This document shows, piece after piece, positions 1-11,496 of a stretch of DNA of 64,000 bases. The stretch covers positions 1 to 64,000 of the forward strand of contig JAYWVB010000013.1 of assembly GCA_039881045.1 (NCBI GenBank), written 5' to 3'. The translations under genes and the position numbers were made by a program. This DNA is from Chaetomium olivaceum. Its lineage: Eukaryota; Ascomycota; Sordariomycetes; Sordariales; Chaetomiaceae. Within the stretch, counting starts at the first letter, position 1, and each line of letters begins with the position of its first letter. The notes beneath the pieces are model-generated. The model made no database searches, was not told where the DNA came from, and was given only the letters and a program-made list of their open reading frames with translations.

Positions 1-1128
1 GTGCTCGCCACTCTCTTCCTCACCCGCCGCTTCCACGTTGTCTACTCGCCCCACGTGCGAAAGGAAACACAGCCGGCGGCAACACACTACATGGACCGGT
101 ATGGGCCACTCATGTCGTCCATCACCCTCGAGATGGACTTTACCAAGTTGGCAGGTGGTTGGCGACCGGAATGCTTGCACTTCGACGCCCTGCGGGGCCT
201 GAAGGGCGTCAAAACGCTGATCGAGGATTTCGTACAACACCAACTCACCCGGCACAACACCACCATCCGGGACTTGCGCGTCCTAGTCCGACGATACCAC
301 GGCTTCCGCCCAGAGCTCCCCTCAGAATATCCCAAACCCGACCGCAAAGAAAAAGAAAACTATTGCCACTCAACAACTTCAAGTTCCTCTTCACCCTCTC
401 CTCCATCACCCCTCTCCATTAACCATTCCTTACCTCAATCAAGCCCTTCGCCACCACCCCACTCCTCACCACCACCATCACCACCACCATCACCACCAAC
501 CCCATCCCCAACCTCAACCCCCAAACCCACCCCCTACACCTCAACCACTCACATCAGCCACACCCTCTCCCCGCTCAAATCCCTCGGCCCCCTGGTCTCC
601 ACCCTCACCCTAACCGGCGTCCCCCATTCCTTTGCCGCCGAGCTCATCTCCGCCCTATCAGGCCGTTCCGCGCCCGCCGCGGCGAGGCCAGTCAGTTCGG
701 CCAGCAGCTCGACCAGCAGCTCGACAGGCCTGACGGCCACAGCCAAGGAGGCCAAGCCCCTGCGCCATGTCTGCTACCGTGTGGTGGCGGTGGAGTACCC
801 GCTGCTGGAGGGGCAGAGGGCGGTGGTGAGTTTGAGAGCCCGGGGCGGGGCAGTGGTTGTGCTGGGGGATGGGGAGGGTGGCGTTACGGTGCTGGAGGAG
901 GGGGAGAGTAGGGTGCTGGGGGAGGGGGAGAGTAGGATGCTAGAGGGGGAGGGGGGCAGATGCAACAACAACCGGGAGAGCAGTTGGGGGAGCAAGTTGG
1001 TTCGAGACAGGGGAGGATGGGGTTTAGGGAGGAGGAGGGTAAGGCGATGGGGTCCAGAGTCAGACAGAGGGCCGGTGGAAGGGGGGGAGGTGGAATCCTT
1101 GGAGGAGAAAGCTGGCCGGGAGCGGTAG
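1..1128 (+). CDS. conserved fungal protein of unknown function, 5' partial
   Basis: The open frame begins at the window edge, so the true start lies upstream; the GTG at base 1 is only the cut point. The first ~105 residues look like genuine conserved protein (YSPHVRKETQPAATHYMDRY, then a hydrophobic helix and a VRRYHGFRP segment), the style of fungal F-box-associated conserved proteins. A long Ser/Pro/Thr stretch (bases ~365-560) follows, then another conserved-looking block (LGPLVSTLTLTGVPHSFA) and a Gly/Glu-rich tail. The G-rich tail from ~900 on could equally be read in another frame that stays open to 1463, so the C-terminus is uncertain. No function is assigned. Confidence 0.55.
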   Translation: MLATLFLTRRFHVVYSPHVRKETQPAATHYMDRYGPLMSSITLEMDFTKLAGGWRPECLHFDALRGLKGVKTLIEDFVQHQLTRHNTTIRDLRVLVRRYHGFRPELPSEYPKPDRKEKENYCHSTTSSSSSPSPPSPLSINHSLPQSSPSPPPHSSPPPSPPPSPPTPSPTSTPKPTPYTSTTHISHTLSPLKSLGPLVSTLTLTGVPHSFAAELISALSGRSAPAAARPVSSASSSTSSSTGLTATAKEAKPLRHVCYRVVAVEYPLLEGQRAVVSLRARGGAVVVLGDGEGGVTVLEEGESRVLGEGESRMLEGEGGRCNNNRESSWGSKLVRDRGGWGLGRRRVRRWGPESDRGPVEGGEVESLEEKAGRER

Positions 1129-1726
1129 AGGTGGAGGCGGAAGAAGGGGATATGAGAGCGGTACGCAGGGTCAGAAAGGGGAAGGCCGTGCGGAAGTTGA
1201 GTCGGGGGTTGGAGGGCGGGCTGGGAGGGTTGTCGTTGAGGGCGAAGACTGGTAGGGGTGGCGAGGTTGTCAGGGTTGTGGGTCGGTCGTTGGACGTAGA
1301 GACCATGCAGGAGCAATCACCGGGGAGGAGGAGGGAAGCCCATCGGGCAGAGGGAAAGGGGGTGGAGAGTGGGAAGAGGAGATCACGTGTGGGTATCGTG
1401 GCTCGCAGTGTGGCGCGAAGGATTACGAGTGGGGGAAGAAAGGGGCTCTTCGGGCAGTACTAGTACTAATTGCACTTGGATCAGGTGTCACGGGGTCTGA
1501 TGGGGGTTAGGCCCAAAAATAAGGGCTGTGTATGGATATTTGAGCGCTGCTAGTAGCGCAAACCTGAGTTGATACTGCAGGATTTATTGATATTTGGCTT
1601 AGAGGTTTTGCTAGAATAAACGAGCGATCACAAGAGATTTCATAGAAGCAGTGCGATAATGACAGACACCCCAACTAATAGCGCCAACTTGGAAGACCTC
1701 GGATCGAGCAAAGCCCCTGCCTGGCT
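1129..1726. other. intergenic, 3' ends of convergent genes
   Basis: The first ~330 bp are G-rich and open in one forward frame to 1463, possibly an extension of the preceding gene. The rest is AT-richer, with no ORF or repeat I can support. It separates convergent transcription units. Confidence 0.4.
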
Positions 1727-2820
1727 TCAACTGGGAGGAGGGGAAGCCTCCGACGGGCACGTCCTGCCGTCAAGCTCGGGGTCCGTTGGCGTGACCACCA
1801 CACCCGTCCCAGGTCCAGCCTCGCTGCAGTACTGGGTGCAGCCGTTCAGCTCGCCCACGCCGCCCTGGAGCTTCAGGATCGGGCTGAAGCCCGTGGTCCT
1901 CTCGTCAGGGTCGCACGAGTCGGCGTACTGTTGGTCGCTGGCGCCGTCGGGGTTGCAGCCGCCGTCTGCAGTGTTATTGAGGGTGGACGGGTACTCGATG
2001 CTGAAGACCGGTTTGCTTTCGCTGATGTAGGTCTGGAAATCCCCGCAGAACACGTAGTCCTCGTCGTCGTTGAGCGTCTTGCAGTCCTCGAGCACGGCAA
2101 AATCGAGGATACCGCCGAGCGGTTCGATAAGCTCAGGAGCGTTCTTCTGCCCGATAAGCAAGGTGTAATTGCGAAGGGTGGTCAGGTTGTGGGCGTGCGT
2201 GGCGAGCTCGGTGACGAAGGTGACGTAGTCGTCCAGCGACAGGTTCCAGCCGGTACCGTTGTTACCGTCCTCGTCGTTGAGGTAGCCGTCGATGTTGTCC
2301 GGATCCACGCCGTCGCAACCAAGGTCGCGGGCGAGCGTGATGCGGTCCTTCATCCAGTTGCGGGCGGTCTCGTTCTTGATGTTGACCCAGCGTTCGTCGG
2401 CGAAGTCGGGCTCTTCCGGCGAGTAGGGATTACCCAGGAGGTCGACGCCTGTGGCGTTCCATCTGCTGTCATAGTCGCAGTCACTCTCCTGGGCAAGGCC
2501 GGCATTGAAGTAACAAATCAAAAACGTATCAGGGTTGTTTTCCTGCACCAGTCAACATCGTTTCCCAGCAGGGGGTATATACAAAGCAAGTCATGTCTTA
2601 CCCGCAGGCGGCCAACAATCTCCGGGGTGCGGGCGATATGGTACAGGTCAAGGTCCCACACGACGGCATCGGCGGGTTGGATAGGTGCGGTAAAGTCAAT
2701 GGTGTTTTGGATGACGATTTGCCATTTCACTTCTGGTGCAAAGTTCGACGGAACTTTGACTTGAGCTAAGCTGCCTGAAATGGACAGCCCGGCGGTAAGG
2801 AGGGATGTAGCACGCTTCAT
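1727..2820 (-). CDS. secreted glycoside hydrolase family 114 (endo-alpha-1,4-polygalactosaminidase-like)
   Basis: Two exons, 2820-2602 and 2542-1727, joined in phase 0 across a 59-bp intron (GTAAGA...GTGCAG), give 344 residues. Residues 1-18 are a signal peptide ending at SLAQ. The mature protein begins with a GH114 TIM-barrel: WQIVIQNTIDF and ADAVVWDLDL for the first strands, then LICYFNAG after the splice, RWVNIKNETARNWMKDRI, GCDGVDPDNIDGY (acidic strand end typical of the family), and LIGQKNAPEL. Family members cleave polygalactosamine, a fungal exopolysaccharide and cell-wall polymer, outside the cell. The TGA at 1729-1727 follows a Pro/Ser tail. No frame problem is seen. The family call is firm; the exact substrate is inferred. 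Confidence 0.85.
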
Positions 2821-5692
2821 GATGAAAGAGTCAACGTATAAGTGAAATGCGTTGAGAGTAGTATTGCGGTTGGGGGCAGCGTGGATGGGTAATACTGGAG
2901 GCGAGGAAAGCGTTAGATGATGCCAGTATTTATGTTTTTGAGGTTAAACGACGAGCCCCTTGCCCTGGTCTTTCGCTGCGCCCCCTGAAGTCCATCGGCG
3001 GGATCTCGTGGCTTGTTTCGAATCCTTCAACCAAACTCGCACGAGAGGCGTCCAAAAAAGCCTTGGCGAGTGGACACATTCTGGAGTTCTCGCATTGTTC
3101 GACACCCTAATTTTGTGTTAGAGGTAGCCTACGGCGGTACCCCGGCATTGAAAGTTGACAGGGGCGTCGGGCTGACCGGGGCTCGCCGGGTGAGGTTTGC
3201 CTAGGCGGACGACTGTCTCTCTTTGGTGCCGAATGCCGCTGTGTGTGGATCCCTCGTTTATAAATCATCAGATGACAGGAATCACAAAAATCTGGATTTC
3301 CTGGGACTCGATCGTTCATGGTGTGGCATGCATGAACTTAACTCTAGCTGTGCCGCACCCAGATAGATGGTTGAACCCAGCTTTCCGGCTGGCCCCCCGA
3401 GGTGTTGTCCTGGGCCGGGACGATGGCAAACAAGATTCAAGAATTTTGAGCAAAACAGCTTATTCCCGGATCTCTTCGCATCAGCATGCAACTAAAAACA
3501 GATCCAGCGGATGGCGGGAATCTCGAGTGAAGTATTTCTCGAGTCTCCTTGGTAGTACCTATCTTAGAGAATGATACAAGAGCCGAAGGGTTTAGTCAAA
3601 AAACTACCAATTCAGCGCAACGAATTATCTCATCCATGGTTGACGTTCCCCTGGGACATGAAACGTGGAAAACAAATCCAGTTTTCTCACCATGAGTAAA
3701 CTGTGTGGTATACCCCCCCATTTCCCAACATGGCTATTTGTGTTGTCTATCACTGCCTATGTATACCAAGCCAAAATTGTCTTCAAATTGCCGCCCCCAA
3801 GCGTCACACGAATATGTTGCATACAAATGCGTGCTATTGGACTTCTCCCATCAGCGTTCGGACTGACATGAGACCGGAACGAGACCCCTGCTTATAATAA
3901 TACCTGCAGTATTTTGCCTTGAAGTCCGAGCCCTAAGTTTCCCCTGTCTTACGCACGTGGATGGAGAACATCGACACTTCGACACTTCACTAACTCGGTG
4001 CTCATCTATTTGCAGATATGCCTGAGATGTTCCACCAAACTGAAAACAGGCCTGCGAAATTACGTAGGTAGCGAGGCAAACACCGTTGGCACTGGTTAGG
4101 TTCCGAGAGGCTATTGATAGGAGTTCACTATCAAAAGTGTGCAACTCTCCACGGTTATTGTTTAGCTCATGTTCCACCAGTTGGTGGATAATCAAATTTC
4201 TGTAAGCGCGGTTGTTCATGAGATTTCCGGACATACCAGACTTCGCCCGTTGAACCAGATGTATTTCGGTAAGCACCTGGTGGGTTCTTTGACTATCAAT
4301 CTGACGTTTCCATATTTGAAAGCAACCGCTGTCTTGGGCGTACCACACTGCTAAATCCGACCTCGCATCACGGCCTCATCACATCTAGCTCGTGATCACA
4401 TTTAACCATTCGCCGGGAGCATACTGACCACGGATTGGAGAGGATACAAGGGGTACAGTCAGCTTACCCGGATCGGTATCCTTGGCCATATCCGAACGAA
4501 TTTGTTGTCACCACTATAACCGCCGTCATGAGGCCTTCCGAGTCCCCTCCTAACCTGCTCAAGTGATTGTTCTACGCTAAAGTTCCCCTCACCAACCCGG
4601 TCACCCGCACCACCCCTAGCTATCTTGTTCAGGCGCTGCTCAGAAAATGGTCAGAGAAATTGCCAAACATGATTTAGCCACGTCCGAGTTTTGGAACACA
4701 GGTGCCCAAAACTGGGAACACGCCTCGCTCTCTCCCCCCGCACAACACCACCGTAACCGAACTCTTTTTCTCGCCTATTTCATCCCCCCCTAAGTTGTAT
4801 AAAACCCAAATTATATCCATCCCAGGTCTCCATTCCCGCTTTCCTCACATCTGAGAGTAGGTAACTCTCATCTTTAACCTAAGACAATCCTTAAGCAAAT
4901 TATGTCGTTCTTTTTCACTGGTCGTTAGACGTGGCCCTTCCATCTTAACTTAATAGTAGCCGACTTTGAAAATAAGTAAGAGAGGAGCAGCTGAGGATGG
5001 AAGAAGATGTGCTAAGAGAAAAAGCTTTAGAAGTGGTAACACGGATGTTAACGACAATCCCGACCTACATGGTGTCTTAGGTTATAGTAAAGGCACATAC
5101 AATATAGATTAAAGTTTGATGAAAACAAGTTACCTTCCCAACGTTTAAAGTCCTGTTTTTCTCTGTGGTGTATATTGTGCAAAGATACAAGATGAGCTCA
5201 GCGGGCGAGTTGCTGGACGGTGGCAAAGACCGGGCAATGTGGCCCTGAGCCCAACTGACGAACGATACCCTGAATATGTACTTGAAGCGAGATTATTTGC
5301 CGCAAACAACCCTTTACCAGGGCGTCAAGGCATGACCGCCTGGCCTTCGGTCACTTGGCACGGAGGTCCGCGCCCCAGTTCAACAACCGTTGACAAAGAT
5401 TTGCTCTTTGCGGGTGAGAAAAGGTTGAATAAACTTGGGGGGGGGGCGGGATGTGGGAGGATGGGCTGAGGGACGTGGGGGTGGGCTAAGCGTACCCGGT
5501 TGTTGATCGCGGAGACGGTGAACCGAAAGGGTTCGATTTAATACGAACAGGAGACAGGAAACCAGAACAACATGTGAGAGGGTGCGGCAGCTGCCTGAAT
5601 ACTCAGCTGGACTACCTGCCATGTATATACATGCATGCATAGGTATGGCAGGCAAGGTTAAGGAACGGGGGTTTGTGCGCCTCTTATATTAT
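2821..5692. other. gene-poor interval, 2.9 kb
   Basis: No ORF here has recognisable protein character. The longest (4348-3851, minus, 165 codons) starts inside a diverged repeat and is of low-complexity, non-domain composition. The interval contains repeat copy A (annotated separately), pyrimidine-rich AT-biased stretches around 4700-5100, and a short GT/ATAC-rich stretch near 5620. Codon bias like that of the neighbouring genes is absent. Confidence 0.5.
4300..4562 (+). repeat. diverged dispersed repeat, copy A
   Basis: This segment aligns collinearly with 7605-7830, in the same orientation. Shared landmarks are ACGTTTC..TAT.TTGAAAGCAAC, GTGCTAAATC / CTGCTAAATC, CTCATCACA, CGTGATCA..TTTAACC and CCACTATAAC. 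Copy A carries about 75 bp absent from copy B. Most differences are transitions, so it looks like an old RIP-affected repeat. No coding capacity is evident and the family is unknown. Confidence 0.55.
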
Positions 5693-7276
5693 TCATTCAT
5701 CCTCTTGTCGCGTAAACCAGATCATCTCCTTGATAGCAGGCTCCAGATCCAGTCCCATCCTGACAGCCTTGTCATGCTTAAATACAAATTCCGCATCGAC
5801 CGGCTCGTCCCTAAGTTCTATATCGTCCTTCAAATGGCCAATATACTCGGTTTGACCTTTGACATGCTCGAATGTCATGGTGAAACCCATCGAACGATCC
5901 GTGGCGTCGATGAAGAGCTGGTCGTGTTTGATCTGAACCGTCATGTTACGGTATCCCGCGTTCCAGTATCTTCCCACGTAGGCTTCTAAAGGCGTTTCCT
6001 GGAGTGAACGAGGGGATTTTTCCGAGGCTCGGTTCTTGGGTTTTTCTCCCTGCTTCTTCTGCATGTGCCCCCCTGGTCGCTGCGTTCCCTTGCTCTTTTC
6101 CTTCTTAGCCTCCTTCTTGTCCTGACGATATTCAACAGAAACTCCAAGAACTTCATCCATCAGCGCTCTCGTGATAGTCGTAGCCGCACCACTAGCTGCG
6201 GCGGAATTCCCCAGAATGACGGCACCAAAGTTCGAGTCGGGCATGAAAAAGAAACGGGCTGAAAAACCTGGAATCTGCCCATCATGACCAATAACCATGT
6301 TCCCACGATAGAAGTACATCTCCATGCCAGCGGTGTAGATTGCGGGCGTGGTATGTGGTTTCAGCTTCCTTACATTCGGGTTTGGGATAGACCGCATCTT
6401 GGTAAGCCCCTCGTAAACAACGTCATTTATCGGTCCTTCACGGTACAGCAGTGCTTTGACCCATTTGATCAGATCGTTTGCACTCGAAATGACGGAGCCT
6501 GCGCCTTGAGCTTCGGGGCAGTTCTCGGGATCGAATCCGCGCCAGCTTTGCCTCCAGCTTTCCCAGATGTAACCCTTTGCCATTCGATCTCCCCATCCAT
6601 TGGCCTGAGCGGTGGCAGGTTGCAGGGTTGTCGAAGTCATACCAAGTGGCACAAATATGCGCTCCTCGAGAAACTCAGGGAATCTTTTGTTGCAAGTCTC
6701 TTCGACCAGATGTGTTGCCACAGTGTACATCTGGTTGCAGTACAGGTACCGTGAGCGCAGGGGTGCGGCAGGCTTGAGGTTACGGAGGTTCCTGGTAACG
6801 GATTTGGCGTTGTCCGGATGCTTTGCGTTGGGGCCCATGGAGGCACTGTCGTGTCTATTTGTCTCGTGAGTCTATATCGTGCCAGTAATAATTCCCCTCG
6901 ATTATACTGACCTGGCCATGCCTGTCTTGTGACTGAGAACATCCTCAACAGTGATACCCTCTGTATAACTCTTGTCTGACATGACAAAATCGTCCGGCAG
7001 GAGTTCGGACATGAGAGCATCATATTGTACTTTAGGGTGGTTCTTGTCGTCCACGAGCAAGGCCACCGAGGCGGCAGTCAGAGATTTCGAACATGAAGCA
7101 ATATCAAAGAGTGTGTCCCCGGTACAAAGTGTATTGCTCTCAAGATTGGCCGTTCCATAACCCGTCGAGGCAATCTTGGTGTTGTGAATAACGGCAATGG
7201 ACAGACCCGGGATGTGATGCTGCTTCAACAGGTCAGTCACAAGGGATCTGAATTTCTCGGACTGGAAAAGCTCCAT
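5693..7276 (-). CDS. beta-lactamase-related serine hydrolase
   Basis: Exons 7276-6912 and 6845-5693 are joined over a 66-bp intron (GTCAGT...GACAG) to give 505 residues. The beta-lactamase / penicillin-binding fold motifs are present: S61-x-x-K64 (SCSK) in exon 1, Y157-x-N159 (YCN) in exon 2, and a GHDG in the third-motif position. HHIPGLSIAVI near the N-terminus and LSHKTGMA before the splice are typical of the fungal class C-like esterase family. A Lys-rich insert (KKEAKKEKSKGTQ..) separates the catalytic domain from a C-terminal lipocalin-like beta region. There is no signal peptide, so it is probably intracellular. Such proteins hydrolyse esters or amides; no specific substrate can be read out. 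The gene lies between the two copies of a diverged repeat. Confidence 0.8.
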
Positions 7277-8010
7277 TCGGGCAGTTTTGTGGATGGCGAG
7301 AAGTTTATCCTTGGTTTGTTACTGTGTTGTTTGTTGTTTTTATTTACATGTAGCGTTCAGAAGGATGTCTGAATATCCGTACGGCTTGACGGCGTACTCC
7401 CGTCTACGTAAGCTCTCGGGATTCAAATCAGCCTGGTGGAGTCACTATGCCTAATGAGGACTAGGCCCGTCGTTTGGGTTGGCTCGACAGAGTGGTTTAT
7501 CGCCGGTGTAACGTGGAAGTGGTGCCACCTTCAGCGTGAGACTCGGCTACGGACGGGCCAGGGGATCCAGGGCATCATCAACCGGTTAGGACCCACACAA
7601 GGGGGTTCACGTTTCTGTATATTGAAAGCAACTGCGACGTTGGGTGCACCATAGTGCTAAATCTCACCCCACATTATGGTCTCATCACACCTGACCCGTG
7701 ATCAGTTTTAACCGCTCATCAACAGCGTCCCAGGTGCAGAAGCACGACAGACCACTATAACACGGGCTGCGATCCAATTCAAGGTTTCCGTCCTGGCTCC
7801 GACTCGACCCCCTTACTAACCGTTCAGGTTGTTACGCCCCTCGGCCTGAAACCACACGCTCAACGATATTCGTAATAGGGACTGTCAGAATATTGAGGCA
7901 TCCCAGGGTCCTTCGACCGTAGAGTCGAGGCAGAAGCGGGCGTGAAGAGATTGACCAACAATAGCAACAGAGAGAAGATGGTATAAAACGCCAGAACCAG
8001 TACAGCCATT
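7277..8010. other. intergenic containing repeat copy B
   Basis: This interval holds the 5' flank of the beta-lactamase-like gene and repeat copy B. A 60-codon minus ORF (8042-7860) encodes a hydrophobic segment (LVLAFYTIFSLLLLLVNLF) immediately 3' of the SDR gene. It could be a C-terminal membrane anchor exon of that gene, but I find no convincing splice pair to join them. Confidence 0.35.
7605..7845 (+). repeat. diverged dispersed repeat, copy B
   Basis: Counterpart of 4300-4562, roughly 70% similar by eye over the best 90 bp and in direct orientation, with a deletion of about 75 bp relative to copy A. It lies just upstream of the beta-lactamase-like gene, so the two copies bracket that gene. 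Confidence 0.55.
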
Positions 8011-8553
8011 TTACAGAATCCGCAAAACCCCCTTACAATCAAGCCCCCTGACCCTCCTTACCTCCTCCTCCACCGCATCCATCCCCGTCATCTTCTTCAC
8101 GAACCCCTCCGCCAACCCACACGGAATCGCCATCGCCATCCTCGCCACCAGCGCACTCTCCCCCTTCCAAATCTCCGCCGGCACGCTCTTCCCCAACAAA
8201 ACCTCCACCACTTCCCCGGCCCACTGCTCCGCGCTGATCCCCCTCTCCTTCAGCCCCTCCTGGCTCATAATCCTCTCCACCCGCTCCCTGACGGGGGCAA
8301 ACACCGAATCAGCCGGCAACCGGCCCCCACCACCACCCTCAGCAGGGTTGTGGAAGTTGCTGTTCGCAATGATGTTGGTGCGCACGCCGGCCGTCTTGAG
8401 ATCCACGACGCGCACGCCAAACGGCGCCAGCTCCATGCGCATGGTCGCCGTCAGCATGGCGAGCGCGGCTTTGGAGGCGTTGTAGATGCCCTGGAAGGGG
8501 AGGGCGGCGAGGGAGCCGACCGAGGTGTGGTTGACGATGAGGGGTTCGACATG

Positions 8554-8585
<32 letters not shown>

Positions 8586-8972
8586 ACCGCAGGATGAGCG
8601 GGAGGAAGGCCTGCGTGACGGCGAGCTGGGCCCAGACGTTGAGGTCGAAGAGCTCGCGCGCGGCGGGGAGGGTGGCGTCGACGACGGGCATGGTGTAGTT
8701 GCCTGCGGCGTTGTTGATGAGGATGTCGAGGCCGCGGGTGGCGGGAGAGCGGCGGTGACGGCCGAGACGGCTGATGCGATGGAGGTGGCCGAGGTTATGT
8801 CGAGGGTCAGGGTTTGGATGCCCTGTTCAGCGAGTGGTGAGAGCTTGGACGGGTTCCGCGCAGTTGCGTAGACTTGGTGGCCTGCTTTGTGGAATGCTAC
8901 AGCGAGGGCCGCGCCCATCCCCCCCGGGGAGCAGCCCGTGATGAGGATGTTGAGCTTTTGAGGCGAATGCAT
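8011..8972 (-). CDS. short-chain dehydrogenase/reductase, Ayr1-like (frameshifted)
   Basis: Classical SDR with an NAD(P) loop TGCSPGGMG at the N-terminus, an LDILINNAAG element, catalytic Ser in NHTSVGSLAALPF and the YNASK (Y-x3-K) motif. The overall pattern resembles fungal 1-acyl-dihydroxyacetone-phosphate reductase, which reduces acyl-DHAP in glycerolipid synthesis on the ER and lipid droplets. Frame 1 (8972-~8735) carries the Rossmann start; the rest is in another frame from ~8735. One base appears to be missing around 8730-8745 (CTCCCGCCACCC); adding it would give 320 residues, the usual length. There is no GT..AG pair to explain the shift by splicing. An (ACC)n tract encodes a Thr run near 8555-8580. 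This is either a real mutation or a sequence error; the latter is favoured given similar breaks elsewhere in the window. Confidence 0.75.
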
Positions 8973-9611
8973 GATGAAGGACGGACTGCAAAATCAGGGG
9001 CAACTTAGGGTTCAACTGTGAAGCGGCTGCAAGGGCACGATTTGGGGCTTGAGTGAGGAGGGGGTTGTTCTGTGACTTTTTTGACATTATCTAAACTTTC
9101 TTCACGGATTGTACTTATTTATACAAACAATCATGGGCCAATTGACGGGTTGTTGTCGGCCCCGGTAGAGAACCCGTACAAATGACCCGAGACGCAAAAG
9201 TCTCCGTGTGAGTGTTGCGTAGAAATGTGGTCGCCTGTCACTGCCTGAGCTGGGGAGCCACGCCGCCGAGCGCTGGTTGCCTTTCGGCTCGCATCGAGTG
9301 TCCACTCGTGCTTGGCTGATTCCCTGTAACCTCGCGAAGCAAGTCCGAGGGTTGGACAGGATCCTGCAAATCCCTAAAGCGGAAGGAATTCCGCCACAAG
9401 CTCCTCGGCTTTTTCTCTTAATTAGATGTATGCTGTAAATACTTAGGTACAGAGCAACTGGGGACCAACCAAGGAATAAATGGGCGCAGGGTTAGCGCTG
9501 GGTGTTGAGATTCTTGGGAAGCGTTTGTGGACATTGTCGTTTAATTACCCCTGAAAATGAAAACCCTGAACGAGAGTCAGACAGTGGCTTAGTGATTTGC
9601 AGACACCCAAT
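8973..9611. other. intergenic
   Basis: 5' flank of the SDR gene, then AT-richer sequence without recognisable ORFs. It ends where the broken tannase relic begins. Confidence 0.4.
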
Positions 9612-9757
9612 TGCTTAAAGAATATGACCGAAGAACCGTTATAGCCGTTTCATACTAACGGTTGAGAATCTGATATCGGCTATAGTATGGTATACAAGGT
9701 GCCCGGTGAAACCACCCTTGGCCGTGGTCACGAAGCGGCGGGACTAGTTCTACGGTA

Positions 9758-9807
9758 TAGACGACTGGACCCCACAACCGGACACACCCCACAATCGGAC
9801 ACTTGGC
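9758..9807 (+). repeat. left terminal inverted repeat of the pogo element
   Basis: Begins TAGACGACTGGACCCC and contains two tandem copies of a motif of the form CCCCACAAYCGGACA, about 17 bp apart. It pairs with 11568-11617 at 47 of 50 positions. Confidence 0.9.
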
Positions 9808-9882
9808 GCCACCATCACCACCAGGCTCAACAGCGTCTACCTCATCCATTTCTTAAGCAATATGCATACAAACTTGATGATT

Positions 9883-11496
9883 CTATTCCTCTTCTACCTG
9901 GCGAATAGTCTCTAAGCCACGTACAATTATTTCTTCGGCTTCCTTGACTACTTGACTGTCCTGTTGTGTCTTCTTCTTTTTCTTCTTAGGAGACTTCATC
10001 GAATCCTCCTTCGCCTGGATAATATCCTCTATCCTTGTAAATTTATCATTGGCATTCTCTTTGACCCTCTTACGGCCCTGTGGCTCGTGGGACTCTAATT
10101 CCTTCGTCAAGTGGTCGACCTGGGCCTTCAAAGATACCATCTCGGCATTCTTAGCATCCAAAGCCTTGCCTGCCTTGGCCAACAGAGTCCTTGTCAGCCG
10201 TCCACTAGCTTCCATACCCTCACTTACACCCTGCTGGTGCGTACGGATGTCCTGGCTCTTTTGAGGTGTCCAGAACTCAGTCCTAGGCTCAGGGGGTGGT
10301 GTTTTCGGCCGTACAGGGAGGGCCTGGCTTTCCAGGACTGCCTCGGGGTCATCCAGCACTTTGGATGGGTCTAGGGGCCAAATACCGGTGTTTCTGAACC
10401 CAGAGATAATATTCCTAGCTGACATTCCAAGCTTGGATGTATCTCTATAGCAATAGAGGAACCGTCGCTTGTTTACAGCAGCTGATGCCGTGAAGCTTGC
10501 GAGCGCCTTGGTAGCTTGCCGGAAATAGCTTTTCAGTGCTGAGAAAACACTGCGGTCGAGAGGCTGGGTCTTGTGGGAGGTATGAGCAGGTAGATAGACC
10601 AGCTGAACCTTATTTAGCCAAGCTGTGGCCATGAAGTCACCGGTTGTGTGGCTAGAATGTTCGTCGAGGATGAGTAACCTCCACTCGTCACCTTGAGGCT
10701 GAGTTTGTGGTAGATACACCTCTTTCAGCCACTTCAAGGCAATCTGGCTATTGCTCCAGCCTGTGAGACTGTAGTCAAACTTCCAGTCCAGGAAGTCTAC
10801 CTCTAGCTCGGCTTTGGGAGGGAACCATTGTCCCTGAAGGGAGGCACCGGTAAAGACTATAGTTGGCGAGAGTCGGACCCCCTCTGCAGTGCCACACTCA
10901 ATGACAGTAACCCACGTCGTTGTGTCAGAGCTAGTTGTGTAAGCTCTACGTGTGAGGGAACTGCCAATGACCGTGCCAGCCGTGGTTTCCATCTCCTGCA
11001 TGCCATGCTCGTCGACGTTGGCTATATTCGCGGGTATAATATTCTTGTCGCGGATGTGGAACTCCAGCCTCCTATAGAAAGCTTGGTAGGCTTCCCGTGT
11101 AGAGCCTTTCGTACGAGAGCTTTCCAACAAAGCTGATTTCTTAGTTTTGACAGCATTGTGGCGGCGTAGGAAGCGGTCGATCCATCTGGCACCCAGGGGC
11201 TGACGATCACCTCCTTCAGCTAAGATGGCCTGCGCGAAACCTACGACCTGGCTACGGCTAGGAGCCCTTCCAGACTTTTCTTCATTGAGGCACCAGTCGA
11301 CCACATACTCTTCTTGCACAGGGCTGAGCCGTTGATTGTGGGTTTTGGCTTGTCTTTGTGGTTGTGAGCCATGGAGTCGGTCTGACAGCGTGGAAGAGGG
11401 AACGCTGTATTTCTCAGCCGCAGAACGTATGGAACAAAGACCCTGTTAAATATCCGTTATAGCCAATTGAATAAGCTCTTCGCGGATAGTAGCCAT
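9883..11496 (-). pseudogene. pogo/Fot transposase with one premature stop
   Basis: Reading from the ATG at 11496 gives a 537-codon frame interrupted only by a TAA at codon 17 (11448-11446) and closed at 9883. Residues ~1-50 are a helix-turn-helix Psq-type DNA-binding domain (IRSAAEKYSVPSSTLSDRL), followed by a CENP-B-type HTH (RWIDRFLRRHN) and the DDE domain with acidic residues in NVDEHGMQEM, LILDEHSSHT and HTSHKTQPLDRSVF, the DDD triad usual for pogo. The C-terminus has a coiled-coil and a Lys-rich stretch (PKKKKKKTQQ) that could be a nuclear signal. The stop could derive from CAA by C-to-T change. The uninterrupted part starts at codon 60 and lacks the first HTH, so this copy is probably not autonomous. 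Confidence 0.85.

Noticed and set aside
483..520. CACCACCAT repeats as a CRISPR-like or structured array
   Set aside because: Simple trinucleotide repeat encoding Ser/Pro-rich protein; no spacers.
1931..2764. 277-codon plus-strand frame opposite the GH114 gene
   Set aside because: Antisense shadow of a GC-rich gene. The minus strand has signal peptide, splice sites and family motifs; the plus frame has none.
3851..4348. 165-codon minus frame
   Set aside because: Starts inside a diverged repeat and shows no protein-like features.
7860..8042. 60-codon hydrophobic frame as C-terminal anchor of the SDR
   Set aside because: No plausible donor/acceptor pair joins it to the SDR frame, which has its own stop at 8011.
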